Below, one piece after another: positions 1 through 6,883 of a DNA stretch of 10,588 nt; the first letter of the stretch is position 1, and every line of letters starts with the position of its first letter. The notes beneath the pieces were generated by a model. The model saw nothing but the letters and a program-made list of their open reading frames with translations. It was not told the DNA's origin and did no database searches. The stretch is from positions 1 through 10,588 of the forward strand of contig QNYL01000025.1 in NCBI GenBank assembly GCA_003973375.1, in the 5' to 3' direction. A program made the position numbers and the translations under genes. This stretch comes from Flavobacteriia bacterium. GTDB lineage: Bacteria > Bacteroidota > Bacteroidia > Flavobacteriales > Flavobacteriaceae.

Positions 1-502
1 CGGTAAACTCTTCGGATTTGAACATTACAGTGTAATCCCTGATATTCTTATCACCGGGAAGGGTCTAGGCGGAGGAATGCCTATTGGTGCTTTTATCTCC
101 TCTTATAAGAATATGAGTCTGCTTAAAGAGCATCCGAAACTAGGGCATATCACTACCTTTGGCGGTCATCCTGTTATTTCCGCTGCTGCACTGGCTACAC
201 TTGAAGAAATCACCAGGAGTGAAATTATGAATGAGATCGATGAAAAAGAAGCCTTGTTTAGAAAGATTCTTGTTCATAAAGAAATTCTAGAGATCAGAGG
301 AAAAGGACTTATGCTGGCATTGATCTTAAAGGATAAAGAAACTGCCGATCATCTTATTCTGGAAGCCATAAATACAGGATTATTACTCTTTTGGTTGCTT
401 TTTGAGCCCAAAGCTGTAAGAATTACTCCTCCTTTAACTATTAGTAAAGAGGAGATCAAAAGAGGTTGTGCAATTATTCTTGATATTTTAGACTCTTTAT
501 AA
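1..502 (+). CDS. Class III PLP-dependent aminotransferase, C-terminal part (5' end outside window)
   Basis: The reading frame is open from base 2 to the TAA at 500-502, giving about 166 residues. The fragment begins just before the pyridoxal-phosphate site: the motif TGKGLGGGMPIGA is read from base 53, and its Lys (codon 59-61) should be the residue that forms the Schiff base with PLP. Further on are the conserved TTFGGHPV segment and the C-terminal VRITPPL segment that closes the small domain in class III (ornithine/acetylornithine/GABA type) enzymes. An internal ATG at 77 is not the start, because the catalytic Lys lies upstream of it. The family moves an amino group from an omega- or alpha-amino donor to 2-oxoglutarate in the cytoplasm; the substrate cannot be told from this part. 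A member of the ArgD/RocD-like group is the likeliest identity. The gene ends with a hairpin terminator, so it is probably the last gene of its transcript. Confidence 0.9.
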   Translation, partial: GKLFGFEHYSVIPDILITGKGLGGGMPIGAFISSYKNMSLLKEHPKLGHITTFGGHPVISAAALATLEEITRSEIMNEIDEKEALFRKILVHKEILEIRGKGLMLALILKDKETADHLILEAINTGLLLFWLLFEPKAVRITPPLTISKEEIKRGCAIILDILDSL

Positions 503-513
503 GAATCTGAAAT

Positions 514-549
514 AAAAAAAAGAAGATACTAAAGCATCTTCTCTCTTTT
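514..549 (+). terminator. Intrinsic terminator of the aminotransferase gene
   Basis: AGAAGAT (521-527) pairs with ATCTTCT (536-542) around an 8-nt loop. An A-run precedes the stem (514-520) and a pyrimidine/T-rich run ending in TTTT follows it (to 549). It lies about 20 bp past the stop codon. The stem is short and AT-rich, so efficiency is uncertain. Confidence 0.5.
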
Positions 550-768
550 CAACAAAGTTTATGGTTTAATTACTCTTCAAAACTATACAAATAATTTAAT
601 TAATCTAATAATTTTGAAATTATTTTATTAACAAATCCTAAATTTTAATAACTTTTAATTAACAATTTCATATCTAGCTATTAGCCAAGGTTAATTATAT
701 CTTAAAGTTTTCCTAAATCTGTATTTCTTGTGTAACAAATGTACTACAGCTTACGTCTGTTTTATAAA

Positions 769-792
769 TGTCTAATCTATTTGTCTAATCTA
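769..792. repeat. Direct repeat TGTCTAATCTA, two copies 13 bp apart
   Basis: The 11-mer TGTCTAATCTA occurs at 769-779 and again at 782-792, separated by two bases, so the copies sit one and a quarter helical turns apart. The second copy ends 11 bp before the ATG at 804. It could be a small tandem duplication or a pair of protein-binding half-sites; the sequence alone cannot decide. Confidence 0.75.
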
Positions 793-803
793 AATTATTT
801 ATT

Positions 804-1163
804 ATGAAAAATCTTAAGATTTTTTTAATCGCAGTTGTACTTTTCTCAATCAATGTTTCCGCTAAGGATTATGACCCTGTAAATCCGGATAAACCGATCA
901 ATCCTGTAACTACTCAACTGAGAAATGATATTATAAAGCTCATTGGTGATGAGTGTCCGTATGAATACCATAAGAATGAATGTACGGCAGAAGTCTTATT
1001 TACCATCAACACCAAAAGTGAGATCATTGTACTCTCTGTACATTCTCCAAACAAACTGGCTGAAGCTTATATAAAAAGCAGGTTGAATTACAAAAAATCA
1101 AATTACAAACCCGTTAAGGAAGGTGAGGTATTTTTACTGCCCCTTAGAATGGTAAAAGAATAA
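804..1163 (+). CDS. Small secreted protein, possibly with a TonB C-terminal-like fold
   Basis: The 119-residue product begins with a clear signal peptide: a Lys near the N-terminus, a hydrophobic core at about 5-16, and a probable cleavage after NVSA (residue 20). The mature protein is about 99 residues and contains two Cys (in DECPYEYHKNEC, residues 49-60) that could form a disulfide in the periplasm. The second half reads AEVLFTINTKSEIIVLSV, then an amphipathic helix, then a SRLNYKK stretch and a final LLPLRMV strand. That order of strand, strand, helix, strand resembles the TonB C-terminal domain and similar small proteins common in Flavobacteriia, but no TonB motif or membrane anchor for energy transduction is present, so a TonB role should not be assumed. 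ATG 804 is the only start that keeps the signal peptide. It stands alone between two terminators. Function unknown. Confidence 0.75.
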   Translation: MKNLKIFLIAVVLFSINVSAKDYDPVNPDKPINPVTTQLRNDIIKLIGDECPYEYHKNECTAEVLFTINTKSEIIVLSVHSPNKLAEAYIKSRLNYKKSNYKPVKEGEVFLLPLRMVKE

Positions 1164-1185
1164 GTTTAGTTTATTATTTCCCTTT

Positions 1186-1220
1186 AAAAGGCAGCTCTCC
1201 GGAGCTGCCTTTTATTTTTT
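1186..1220 (+). terminator. Strong intrinsic terminator between convergent genes
   Basis: A perfect 12-bp stem (1186-1197 with 1202-1213) closes a TCCG tetraloop (1198-1201) and is followed by ATTTTTT (1214-1220). The stem core GGCAGCTC/GAGCTGCC is GC-rich. It ends the small secreted-protein gene. Its right arm contains the first bases of the stop codon (1212-1214) of the convergent PNGase-like gene. Read on the minus strand the stem ends in only four T, so termination in that direction would be weaker. Confidence 0.9.
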
Positions 1221-2888
1221 ATAACTACCTGTAAGTATTCCTGTTACACTCCAGTGATTAAAACTGTTTCCATCATCATCTCCCTGCTCGATAACCACCT
1301 GAATTGTATGTTTTCCGGGTGAGAGATCTTTTAAATGAATCACTTTTGGAGAAGTTAGCATTGCAGGGCACCAGTTGGAACGGCTCAGATCACTTGATGA
1401 CAACCCGTTTGAAAAATTGCCGGAAGCCGGATTTGACAATCGGTAGGTGCCGCAATCAGTTCTCCACGGTACTTCATTATAGATGAGTTTTCCATCGATA
1501 TAAACCTTATTCAGCCTCTGATTAAATTCATCTCCTCCTCCCCAGCCACCATGGCCTGTAGAAGTGTACAGTAATTTAAGGTCCTTTACATTTTCCGGTA
1601 CGGTAAATTCTGTTTTTAACGTATCTGTTTTAAACAGTCTGCCGTAATTTTGCCCTGACATCTCAAGGATATTCAAGGTGCTGAATAAAGGGTTGATGTA
1701 CTTCTTCTCAACTTCCTTTTCTTTTTCCCAGGCGGGATAGAAATCGAGTTCCAGACTTACCTTATGACCTCCTTTATCATAATTGCCAATAAATACACCT
1801 ATCCATATCTCCTTTTTTGTATTCGGGATCAAAGAGGTTATTTCTTCTTTGTACACAACAGAATCCCTCCATTTGTAATTGTTAATTTCCCGCTTTTTGT
1901 TAAAATGGGATACTCCGAACGAAGTAAAGAACCGCATCAGTTCAACCGGAACAGAATAATCAGAAGTGCTTACAATACCCTGATATTCTTTTCCGTCACG
2001 GCCTTTAAATACAGGCAGAACCTTTATCCCGTTTTTAAATGCATCCAGTACTGTTTTTTCTTTTGTATCAGAAACCGTAAATAAACTGCAGGTTCTGTCG
2101 TAGGCATCTCCATTAGACCAGTTGGTAAGTGTGGCAAATACACTTGCCCCTTTTCTAGCAATCTCTGGCAACTCGATCTTTTTTAAAATAACAGTCCCGT
2201 TGGAACAGCGGTAGGTTTTGTTTTTCTCATCAAGACTACAGGCTTTTAATTTTGTATCAAAATTGACCTGTTGTTTGTTAAAAACAGGCAGACTTACATA
2301 CCTCGATTTGATCTGTAATTCTCTTAGCTCCGGTTTGGTGATCTCTTTTGCTTCAGCAACAGGATAAAACAATACAGTGTCTTCCGGTAATTTACGGATG
2401 TCTGTTGCGATCATTCGCTGGCTTCCATTGATCTTAACTTTTAAAACAAGCCCGTTTTTAGGTAAATAACTTTGATAAGGAGAACCTTTAGCCTTACTTT
2501 TCTCAGTATACCAAACCTCAATGGTATTTGAAAAAGCCTTAAAGGTTGCTTTCTTACATTTATATCCCAGAATTTTTTCAGTTTCATTCTGTAAAACAGG
2601 CTGTGGCAGGGAGGCAAACTTTTCAACAGTTTTATAAAAACGATCATTAAGTTTAATGATATTAATCACTTCTCCGGTATTGTAATCTATATAAGCCAGA
2701 TTTTTATCACCATTATCAGAGAGATATGCCACGTTGTCTTTAAAAATAAATTTAGCGGCAGGCTTTTTGTTTTTCTCCTTTAAAGTTTTATGATAGATTA
2801 CTTCTACAGGATTCTGTGCCTGTACCAAAGTGATGATCATAAATAAAATAAGTGTGAATATACCTTGTTGAAAATAACTGTTTTTCAT
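1212..2888 (-). CDS. Exported PNGase F-like peptide-N4-(N-acetyl-beta-glucosaminyl)asparagine amidase with GLPGLI-like N-terminal domain
   Basis: The 558-residue product has a signal peptide (cleavage after VQA, about residue 24). Residues 25-175 look like a GLPGLI-type domain: a beta-rich start, GYKCKKA at 108-114, WYTEK at 126-130 and YLPKNGLVLKV at 141-151. Residues from about 200 to 556 resemble the two-jelly-roll core of PNGase F, which cleaves N-glycans from Asn of glycoproteins. By eye GDAYDRT (260-266) aligns with the CDEWDRYA segment of PNGase F, placing Asp264 at the catalytic Asp60. GHGGWGGGDEF (445-455) places Glu454 at Glu206, and SNWCPAM (504-510) matches its GWCPGM. The position of PNGase F Glu118 appears to be His375 (KGGHKVSLELDF). 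A total of about 560 residues with an extra N-terminal domain recalls the type II PNGases of Elizabethkingia rather than the short PNGase F. Likely periplasmic or secreted; no T9SS C-terminal sorting domain is seen. Divergent from a sulfatase gene, which fits a glycan-degrading role. Confidence 0.85.
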   Translation of the reverse strand: MKNSYFQQGIFTLILFMIITLVQAQNPVEVIYHKTLKEKNKKPAAKFIFKDNVAYLSDNGDKNLAYIDYNTGEVINIIKLNDRFYKTVEKFASLPQPVLQNETEKILGYKCKKATFKAFSNTIEVWYTEKSKAKGSPYQSYLPKNGLVLKVKINGSQRMIATDIRKLPEDTVLFYPVAEAKEITKPELRELQIKSRYVSLPVFNKQQVNFDTKLKACSLDEKNKTYRCSNGTVILKKIELPEIARKGASVFATLTNWSNGDAYDRTCSLFTVSDTKEKTVLDAFKNGIKVLPVFKGRDGKEYQGIVSTSDYSVPVELMRFFTSFGVSHFNKKREINNYKWRDSVVYKEEITSLIPNTKKEIWIGVFIGNYDKGGHKVSLELDFYPAWEKEKEVEKKYINPLFSTLNILEMSGQNYGRLFKTDTLKTEFTVPENVKDLKLLYTSTGHGGWGGGDEFNQRLNKVYIDGKLIYNEVPWRTDCGTYRLSNPASGNFSNGLSSSDLSRSNWCPAMLTSPKVIHLKDLSPGKHTIQVVIEQGDDDGNSFNHWSVTGILTGSYKK

Positions 2889-2917
2889 AATTGTAATGTT
2901 TTATAAGGATTATCATT

Positions 2918-2930
2918 CCGGTAAAACCGG
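2918..2930. promoter_or_regulatory. Inverted repeat CCGGT-N3-ACCGG upstream of the PNGase-like gene
   Basis: CCGGT (2918-2922) and ACCGG (2926-2930) form a perfect 5-bp inverted repeat with an AAA spacer, in a region otherwise poor in G and C. It lies 30-42 bp upstream of the PNGase-like ATG (minus strand), inside the 207-bp divergent gap to the sulfatase. It may be an operator or a small 5'-leader hairpin. No clear TAnnTTTG element for the PNGase-like gene was found nearby. Confidence 0.3.
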
Positions 2931-3035
2931 CGATAAAATTAAATCAAAATCATTAAAGGATCTTTTTTTTTAGACGAATTACCTTATTAAATTGCCCGAC
3001 AGCCATAAATTTAATAATTCTTCTTTTCTTTTACA

Positions 3036-3065
3036 TTCTTTAAATGGATAAAATGTTTAAATTTG
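3036..3065 (+). promoter_or_regulatory. Probable Bacteroidetes-type promoter of the sulfatase gene
   Basis: TAAATTTG at 3058-3065 is a perfect match to the TAnnTTTG -7 element of the phylum. Nineteen bases upstream stands TTC (3036-3038), one base off the TTG -33 element. Transcription would start near 3070, leaving a leader of about 25 nt before the ATG at 3096. Confidence 0.5.
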
Positions 3066-3095
3066 TGTTATAATCAAAAGTAATTTTCCTTTAAA

Positions 3096-4529
3096 ATGAA
3101 ATATTTCTCTTTAATTTTTATCCTTTTTACTTCATTATTTGTTTCATCTCAAAATAATAAAAAGTTTAATGTTCTGTTTATTATTTCAGATGATCTTACG
3201 GCAACGGCTGTTTCGGCCTATGAAAATAAAGCCAGTAAAACACCCAATATCGATAAGTTGGCTTCCGAAGGTGTTAGATATACCAAGGCCTATTGCCAGT
3301 ATCCGGTGTGTGGCCCGTCCAGAGCTTCTTTTATGTCGGGCTATTATCCCAGTGCTACCACAACTTATGGTTATGTAAGCGGCAGGAAGAACATCGGTCC
3401 CAACAGGCAAACCTGGGCACAATTGTTTAAAGATAACGGTTATTATTCTGCCAGGGTAAGTAAGATCTTCCATATGGGAGTGCCTATTGATATTGAAACC
3501 GGTTCTAACGGAACCGATGATGAAGCCTCGTGGACAGAACGTTTTAACAGTAAAGGTCCGGAATGGAAAGCCAAAGGTGAAGCTGAACTTGTACAGGGAA
3601 ATCCCGACGGAAAGATTGAACGGAAAGGCGGTAATGTAATGACCATTGTTAAGGCAGACGGAGATGATCTTGTTCATTCTGATGGGAAAACTGCCCAGAA
3701 AGCTATTGAACTTATTAAGAAACATAAAGATAAACCTTTTTTTCTCGCTATTGGATTTGTGCGTCCTCATGTGCCTTTTGTAGCTCCGAAAAAGTATTTT
3801 ATTCCCTATCCGTTTCAAAATATCATTATGCCGGAAAGGATAGAGAATGACTGGAATGATATTCCAAAACGGGGAATCAATTATGTTACAAGCGTAAATG
3901 CTCAGATGTCGCCGGAACAGGAAAAAAAGGCTGTGGCAGCTTATTATGCTGCGGTTTCTTATATGGATACTCAGGTAGGAAAGGTATTAAAAACCTTAAA
4001 GGATGAAGGTCTGGAAGACAATACTATAGTGATCTTCACTTCCGATCACGGATTTCATTTGGGAGAACACCGGTTCTGGATGAAGGTAAGTCTACATGAA
4101 GAATCCGTCAGAGTTCCTTTGATCATAAAAGTTCCCGGGAAAAAGCCTGCAGTGTGTAATTCTTTTGTTGAATTACTCGATCTGTACCCAACCATCTCAG
4201 AATTAGCCGGATTAAAGCCTTCTAAATATTTACAAGGGAAAAGTCTGGTAAAAACCATAGATCATCCCAATACCAAAGTTCGCGACATGGCTTTTACCGT
4301 AACTCAGGGAGGAAGGTCGTTTTTACTGAGAACTGATAAATGGGCTTATATTCAATACGATGAAGATGCAGGATCGGGTATTGAACTTTACGATATGGAA
4401 AAGGACCCCAAACAATTTTATAACCTGGCTCTAAAACCTGAATATGCTGGTGTTGTAGCAGATTTTAAAAAGAAACTAAAACAAAAACTTGCTGAGGTCA
4501 GGGATAATGATCTCGGGATCAGTTATTGA
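3096..4529 (+). CDS. Exported S1-family sulfatase, iduronate-2-sulfatase-like
   Basis: The 477-residue product has a signal peptide (hydrophobic residues 4-17, cleavage near VSSQ, residue 19). The sulfatase signature CGPSR is at 72-76. Cys72 would be converted to formylglycine, the nucleophile, by a maturase not found in this window. Metal-binding residues appear as Asp32-Asp33 (ISDDL) and Asp317-His318 (TSDHGFHLGEH); further active-site candidates are His126 (KIFHMG), His225 (RPHVPF) and Lys330 (FWMK). The segments SVSYMDTQVGK-like at 287-296, YPxxNI near 238-243 and TSDHG..LGEH closely parallel human iduronate-2-sulfatase, so it belongs to that branch of S1 sulfatases. It would hydrolyse sulfate esters on glycans, probably in the periplasm. 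Natural substrate (glycosaminoglycan or algal polysaccharide) is not determined. It is divergent from the PNGase-like gene and its 3' end overlaps the convergent thioredoxin gene by 11 bp. Confidence 0.92.
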   Translation: MKYFSLIFILFTSLFVSSQNNKKFNVLFIISDDLTATAVSAYENKASKTPNIDKLASEGVRYTKAYCQYPVCGPSRASFMSGYYPSATTTYGYVSGRKNIGPNRQTWAQLFKDNGYYSARVSKIFHMGVPIDIETGSNGTDDEASWTERFNSKGPEWKAKGEAELVQGNPDGKIERKGGNVMTIVKADGDDLVHSDGKTAQKAIELIKKHKDKPFFLAIGFVRPHVPFVAPKKYFIPYPFQNIIMPERIENDWNDIPKRGINYVTSVNAQMSPEQEKKAVAAYYAAVSYMDTQVGKVLKTLKDEGLEDNTIVIFTSDHGFHLGEHRFWMKVSLHEESVRVPLIIKVPGKKPAVCNSFVELLDLYPTISELAGLKPSKYLQGKSLVKTIDHPNTKVRDMAFTVTQGGRSFLLRTDKWAYIQYDEDAGSGIELYDMEKDPKQFYNLALKPEYAGVVADFKKKLKQKLAEVRDNDLGISY

Positions 4530-5091
4530 TCAGATCATCCAGCATATCCCTTACCTTACCGCTGTTCCAGTCGGCAGCACCCGTTTTATCAACAACGATC
4601 CTGCCTTTTTTATCAATGATAAAGGTAGTGGGCAGGGAATTGCTTCGCAACTCTTCCGGAGCCTTTGAGGTCTGAAAATAAACCGGGAGTTTATAGCCTT
4701 TATCGGCAAGGAATTTCATTACTTTTCCCTGATCATCACTGGCTACAAAAACAAATTCCATTTTATCTTTATAATCATTGTAAAGATCCTGATAAGAAGG
4801 CATTTCGGCCACACATGGCGGACACCAGGTTGCCCAGAAATTCACTAGAACCACTTTTCCTTTATAATCGTTAAAATCTACTGCATTCCCCTGAGTATCT
4901 GATAAATTCCAGTTGTAAGTGCTTAGATCAACTCTTTCACTTTCATCGATCTCCATATTAAAAACCCGTGTAGTAACATAGGAAACCCCTTTGATAAGCA
5001 AGGCTCTAACCGGCAATCCATAGGGTGTAAAAAGAAAGATGATAAAGGCAAAGAATATAATATTGGAAAGGTTCTTTTTGATAAAATCCAT
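4519..5091 (-). CDS. Membrane-anchored TlpA/ResA-like thioredoxin (thiol-disulfide oxidoreductase)
   Basis: The product has 190 residues. Residues 8-27 form a hydrophobic N-terminal segment that would act as a signal anchor, with no lipobox Cys. The thioredoxin-like domain covers about 58-188: NFWATWCPPCVAEMP holds the redox pair Cys90 and Cys93, and LPTTF at 153-157 carries the cis-Pro (Pro154). The CPPC active site and the AEMP helix start are typical of TlpA/ResA/DsbE-type reductants that keep apo-cytochrome c or other exported thiols reduced in the periplasm. No cytochrome c maturation gene lies beside it, so the partner is unknown; the nitric oxide reductase about 5 kb away is one conceivable beneficiary but there is no direct link. 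ATG 5091 keeps the anchor and has a promoter just upstream. It is transcribed alone and overlaps the 3' end of the sulfatase gene on the other strand. Confidence 0.9.
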   Translation of the reverse strand: MDFIKKNLSNIIFFAFIIFLFTPYGLPVRALLIKGVSYVTTRVFNMEIDESERVDLSTYNWNLSDTQGNAVDFNDYKGKVVLVNFWATWCPPCVAEMPSYQDLYNDYKDKMEFVFVASDDQGKVMKFLADKGYKLPVYFQTSKAPEELRSNSLPTTFIIDKKGRIVVDKTGAADWNSGKVRDMLDDLINN

Positions 5092-5108
5092 TGTTTTTTG
5101 TGTTTTTG

Positions 5109-5139
5109 CAAATCTACTTGGTTAATGTTCAAATAACAA
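5109..5139 (-). promoter_or_regulatory. Bacteroidetes-type promoter of the thioredoxin gene
   Basis: On the minus strand TAGATTTG (5116 to 5109) matches TAnnTTTG exactly. TTG (5139 to 5137) stands 20 bases upstream, close to the usual spacing. Transcription would begin a few bases past 5109, giving a very short leader of around 10-15 nt before the ATG at 5091. Confidence 0.6.
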
Positions 5140-5280
5140 ATTTCAAACCTCAAATAAAATATAAAATTGTTTTAAGCCCTCAAATTTCAGTCAATTATCA
5201 ATGATTAAATGCTTTAATTATTTTTAACCGGTTTCGCAGCATTAACTAATCCCTTTTCGCTCTTCGCTACTCTTTTCTCC

Positions 5281-5310
5281 CGCACATTTCGCAGATTACC
5301 GCAGATAAAC
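5281..5310. repeat. Short tandem repeat of CGCA(G/C)ATT-like 10-bp units
   Basis: Three units follow each other: CGCACATTT (5281-5289), CGCAGATTAC (5290-5299) and CGCAGATAAAC (5300-5310). A related TTCGCAGCATTAAC lies at 5233-5246, and TTCGCTC/TTCGCTAC repeat between them (5256-5270). The block sits between the stop of the symporter gene and the promoter of the thioredoxin gene, and is richer in G and C than the DNA around it. No hairpin terminator for the symporter gene is visible here. Confidence 0.55.
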
Positions 5311-5313
5311 TGT

Positions 5314-6783
5314 TTACTGTTCCGTTTTTTTTCTGTCCCTTATAATCCAGAGTCCCAAAAAAGTGATTAAACCATTAATCAGTAATAGTGTGAATCCAAA
5401 ATGGAAATTAAACCAGCTGATAGCGGTTATTTTAACGAAATAAGCCAGAAAAGGTGATAAAACCGCAACAAAAGGTACCCACTTATCTTTTACAGAATAT
5501 CTGGACAATAAGCCAAAAGAAAATAATCCCAGCAACGGACCATAAGTATAACCTGCTATGGTAAATACGGTGTTGATCACACTATCATTGTTTACAGCTC
5601 TGAAGATCATTATGATACCAATCAAAACAAAAGCCACTGCAATATTGATACGGTTTCTGATTCTTTTCTTTTCAGCTTCTGTTTTATTATCAACACTTAT
5701 AAAATCAGTATAAACAGCTGTGGTTAAGGAGGTCATTGCCGAATCTGCAGAAGAAAAAGCCGCTGCTGCGATCCCCAGCATAAAAATGATTCCTGCAAAG
5801 ATCCCGAAATGATTTAAAGCCAAATCCGGAAAGATCTTATCTGTTTCGATAAAATGACCCTGTGCATCAACAGGCCAGTCAATTCCGGTTTTTTGGATGT
5901 AAAGATAGAGCAGAACCCCGAGTGTCAGGAAGATCAGATTGGTTATGACCAGAATAACACTATAGAGATAGATATTCATTTGCGATTCCTTTAAATTTCT
6001 ACAGGTCAGACTTTTTTGCATTTCATTCTGATCCAGTCCGTTCATGGCAATGGCAACAACAATTCCTGTAATAAACTGCTTGTAGAAGTTCTTTTCATAA
6101 AACCAGTCGAAATTAAATACAGTAGCATATTTACTTTCTGTAACAGCTTTTATCATCCCTGTAAAGGAAAGTCCCAACTCACTTTTAACAATATAAATAC
6201 TCACGCCAACCGACAATAACATCATGGTGGTCTGGAAAATATCAGTCCATACAATTGTTTTAATTCCTGCACGATTGGTGTAAGACCAGATCAACAAGAT
6301 TGTTGTGGTAACGGTTACAAAAAAAGGAACATCATATTTTTGAAAAAAAGCAAGATGTAAAACCACTGACACAACAAAAAGCCTTAGCGAGGCTCCTATC
6401 GACTGAGAGATCAGAAAGAGTAAAGAACCTGTTTTGTGTGAATACTTACCAAATCTCGATCCGAGATAAGAATAGATCGATATCAGATTTAGCTTATAAT
6501 ACAGGGGTAAAAGAATCCTGGCAATTAGAAAATAACCAACCAGATAGCCCAAAACCAGCTGGAAATAATAAAAATTGGTATTACCAACCTCTCCCGGAAC
6601 CGAAATAAATGTAATTCCCGATAAGGAAGCCCCGATCATACCAAAAGCAACTGCATACCAGGGCGACTGATGATCACCGGTAAAATAGGTCTGCACACCG
6701 GCATTTCTTGAAGTAATTCTGGAGATCAGGAACAGAACACCAAAATAAAGAACTAAAACAGAAAATACGATTATCGGACTCAT
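5314..6783 (-). CDS. Sodium/solute symporter, SSS family
   Basis: The 489-residue product is strongly hydrophobic with about 13 predicted membrane segments, the usual size for the SSS family (TC 2.A.21). The N-terminal part has the family pattern of a first helix, a short loop YFTGDHQSPWYAVAFGM (33-49), and the small-residue helix GASLSGITFISVPG (51-64) that carries substrate and ion contacts. The later AAAAFSSADSAMTSLTTA segment corresponds to the Na2-site helix with its paired Ser. It should import an unidentified solute with Na+ across the inner membrane. Members in this phylum carry sugars, sialic acid, amino acids or other compounds, and the sequence does not reveal which. The ATG at 6783 starts exactly at the first helix. 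It is divergent from the GNAT gene (100-bp gap); a nearby TGATATTTG on its strand is one base off TAnnTTTG and is not called. Confidence 0.9.
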   Translation of the reverse strand: MSPIIVFSVLVLYFGVLFLISRITSRNAGVQTYFTGDHQSPWYAVAFGMIGASLSGITFISVPGEVGNTNFYYFQLVLGYLVGYFLIARILLPLYYKLNLISIYSYLGSRFGKYSHKTGSLLFLISQSIGASLRLFVVSVVLHLAFFQKYDVPFFVTVTTTILLIWSYTNRAGIKTIVWTDIFQTTMMLLSVGVSIYIVKSELGLSFTGMIKAVTESKYATVFNFDWFYEKNFYKQFITGIVVAIAMNGLDQNEMQKSLTCRNLKESQMNIYLYSVILVITNLIFLTLGVLLYLYIQKTGIDWPVDAQGHFIETDKIFPDLALNHFGIFAGIIFMLGIAAAAFSSADSAMTSLTTAVYTDFISVDNKTEAEKKRIRNRINIAVAFVLIGIIMIFRAVNNDSVINTVFTIAGYTYGPLLGLFSFGLLSRYSVKDKWVPFVAVLSPFLAYFVKITAISWFNFHFGFTLLLINGLITFLGLWIIRDRKKTEQ

Positions 6784-6867
6784 GGATCAGATTGATTTTT
6801 CGAAAGTAAATTTATCAAATATCACCGAACAAAAAATAAATAAATGATTACTTTTATTCATCAATTA

Positions 6868-6875
6868 TAAACTTG
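6868..6875 (+). promoter_or_regulatory. Possible -7 element of the GNAT gene
   Basis: TAAACTTG differs by one base from TAnnTTTG and lies 8 bp before the ATG at 6884, so the transcript would be almost leaderless. No clear TTG is present at -33. Weak call. Confidence 0.2.
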
Positions 6876-6883
6876 TTTTCCAA

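Larger units (their letters stand above)
503..803. other. AT-rich intergenic region of about 300 bp with no gene
   Basis: After the terminator this stretch is strongly AT-rich and has no reading frame of useful length on either strand. It holds one TAATTTTG (609-616) that matches the TAnnTTTG form of the phylum's -7 element, but no TTG is seen at the expected distance upstream and it lies almost 190 bp from the next start, so I do not call it a promoter. Just before the next gene there is a direct repeat, listed separately. No tRNA-like or riboswitch-like fold is evident by eye. Confidence 0.6.

Noticed and set aside
609..616. TAATTTTG as a -7 promoter element for the gene at 804
   Set aside because: The motif is expected by chance in this AT-rich stretch, no TTG lies at the right distance, and it is nearly 190 bp from the start codon.
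1764..2084. 106-residue open frame on the plus strand inside the PNGase-like gene
   Set aside because: Antisense to a well-supported gene, with low-complexity Phe/Ile-rich translation and no start signal.
3186..3818. 210-residue open frame on the minus strand inside the sulfatase gene
   Set aside because: It lies wholly antisense to a sulfatase with all family motifs, and its translation shows no recognisable domain or signal.
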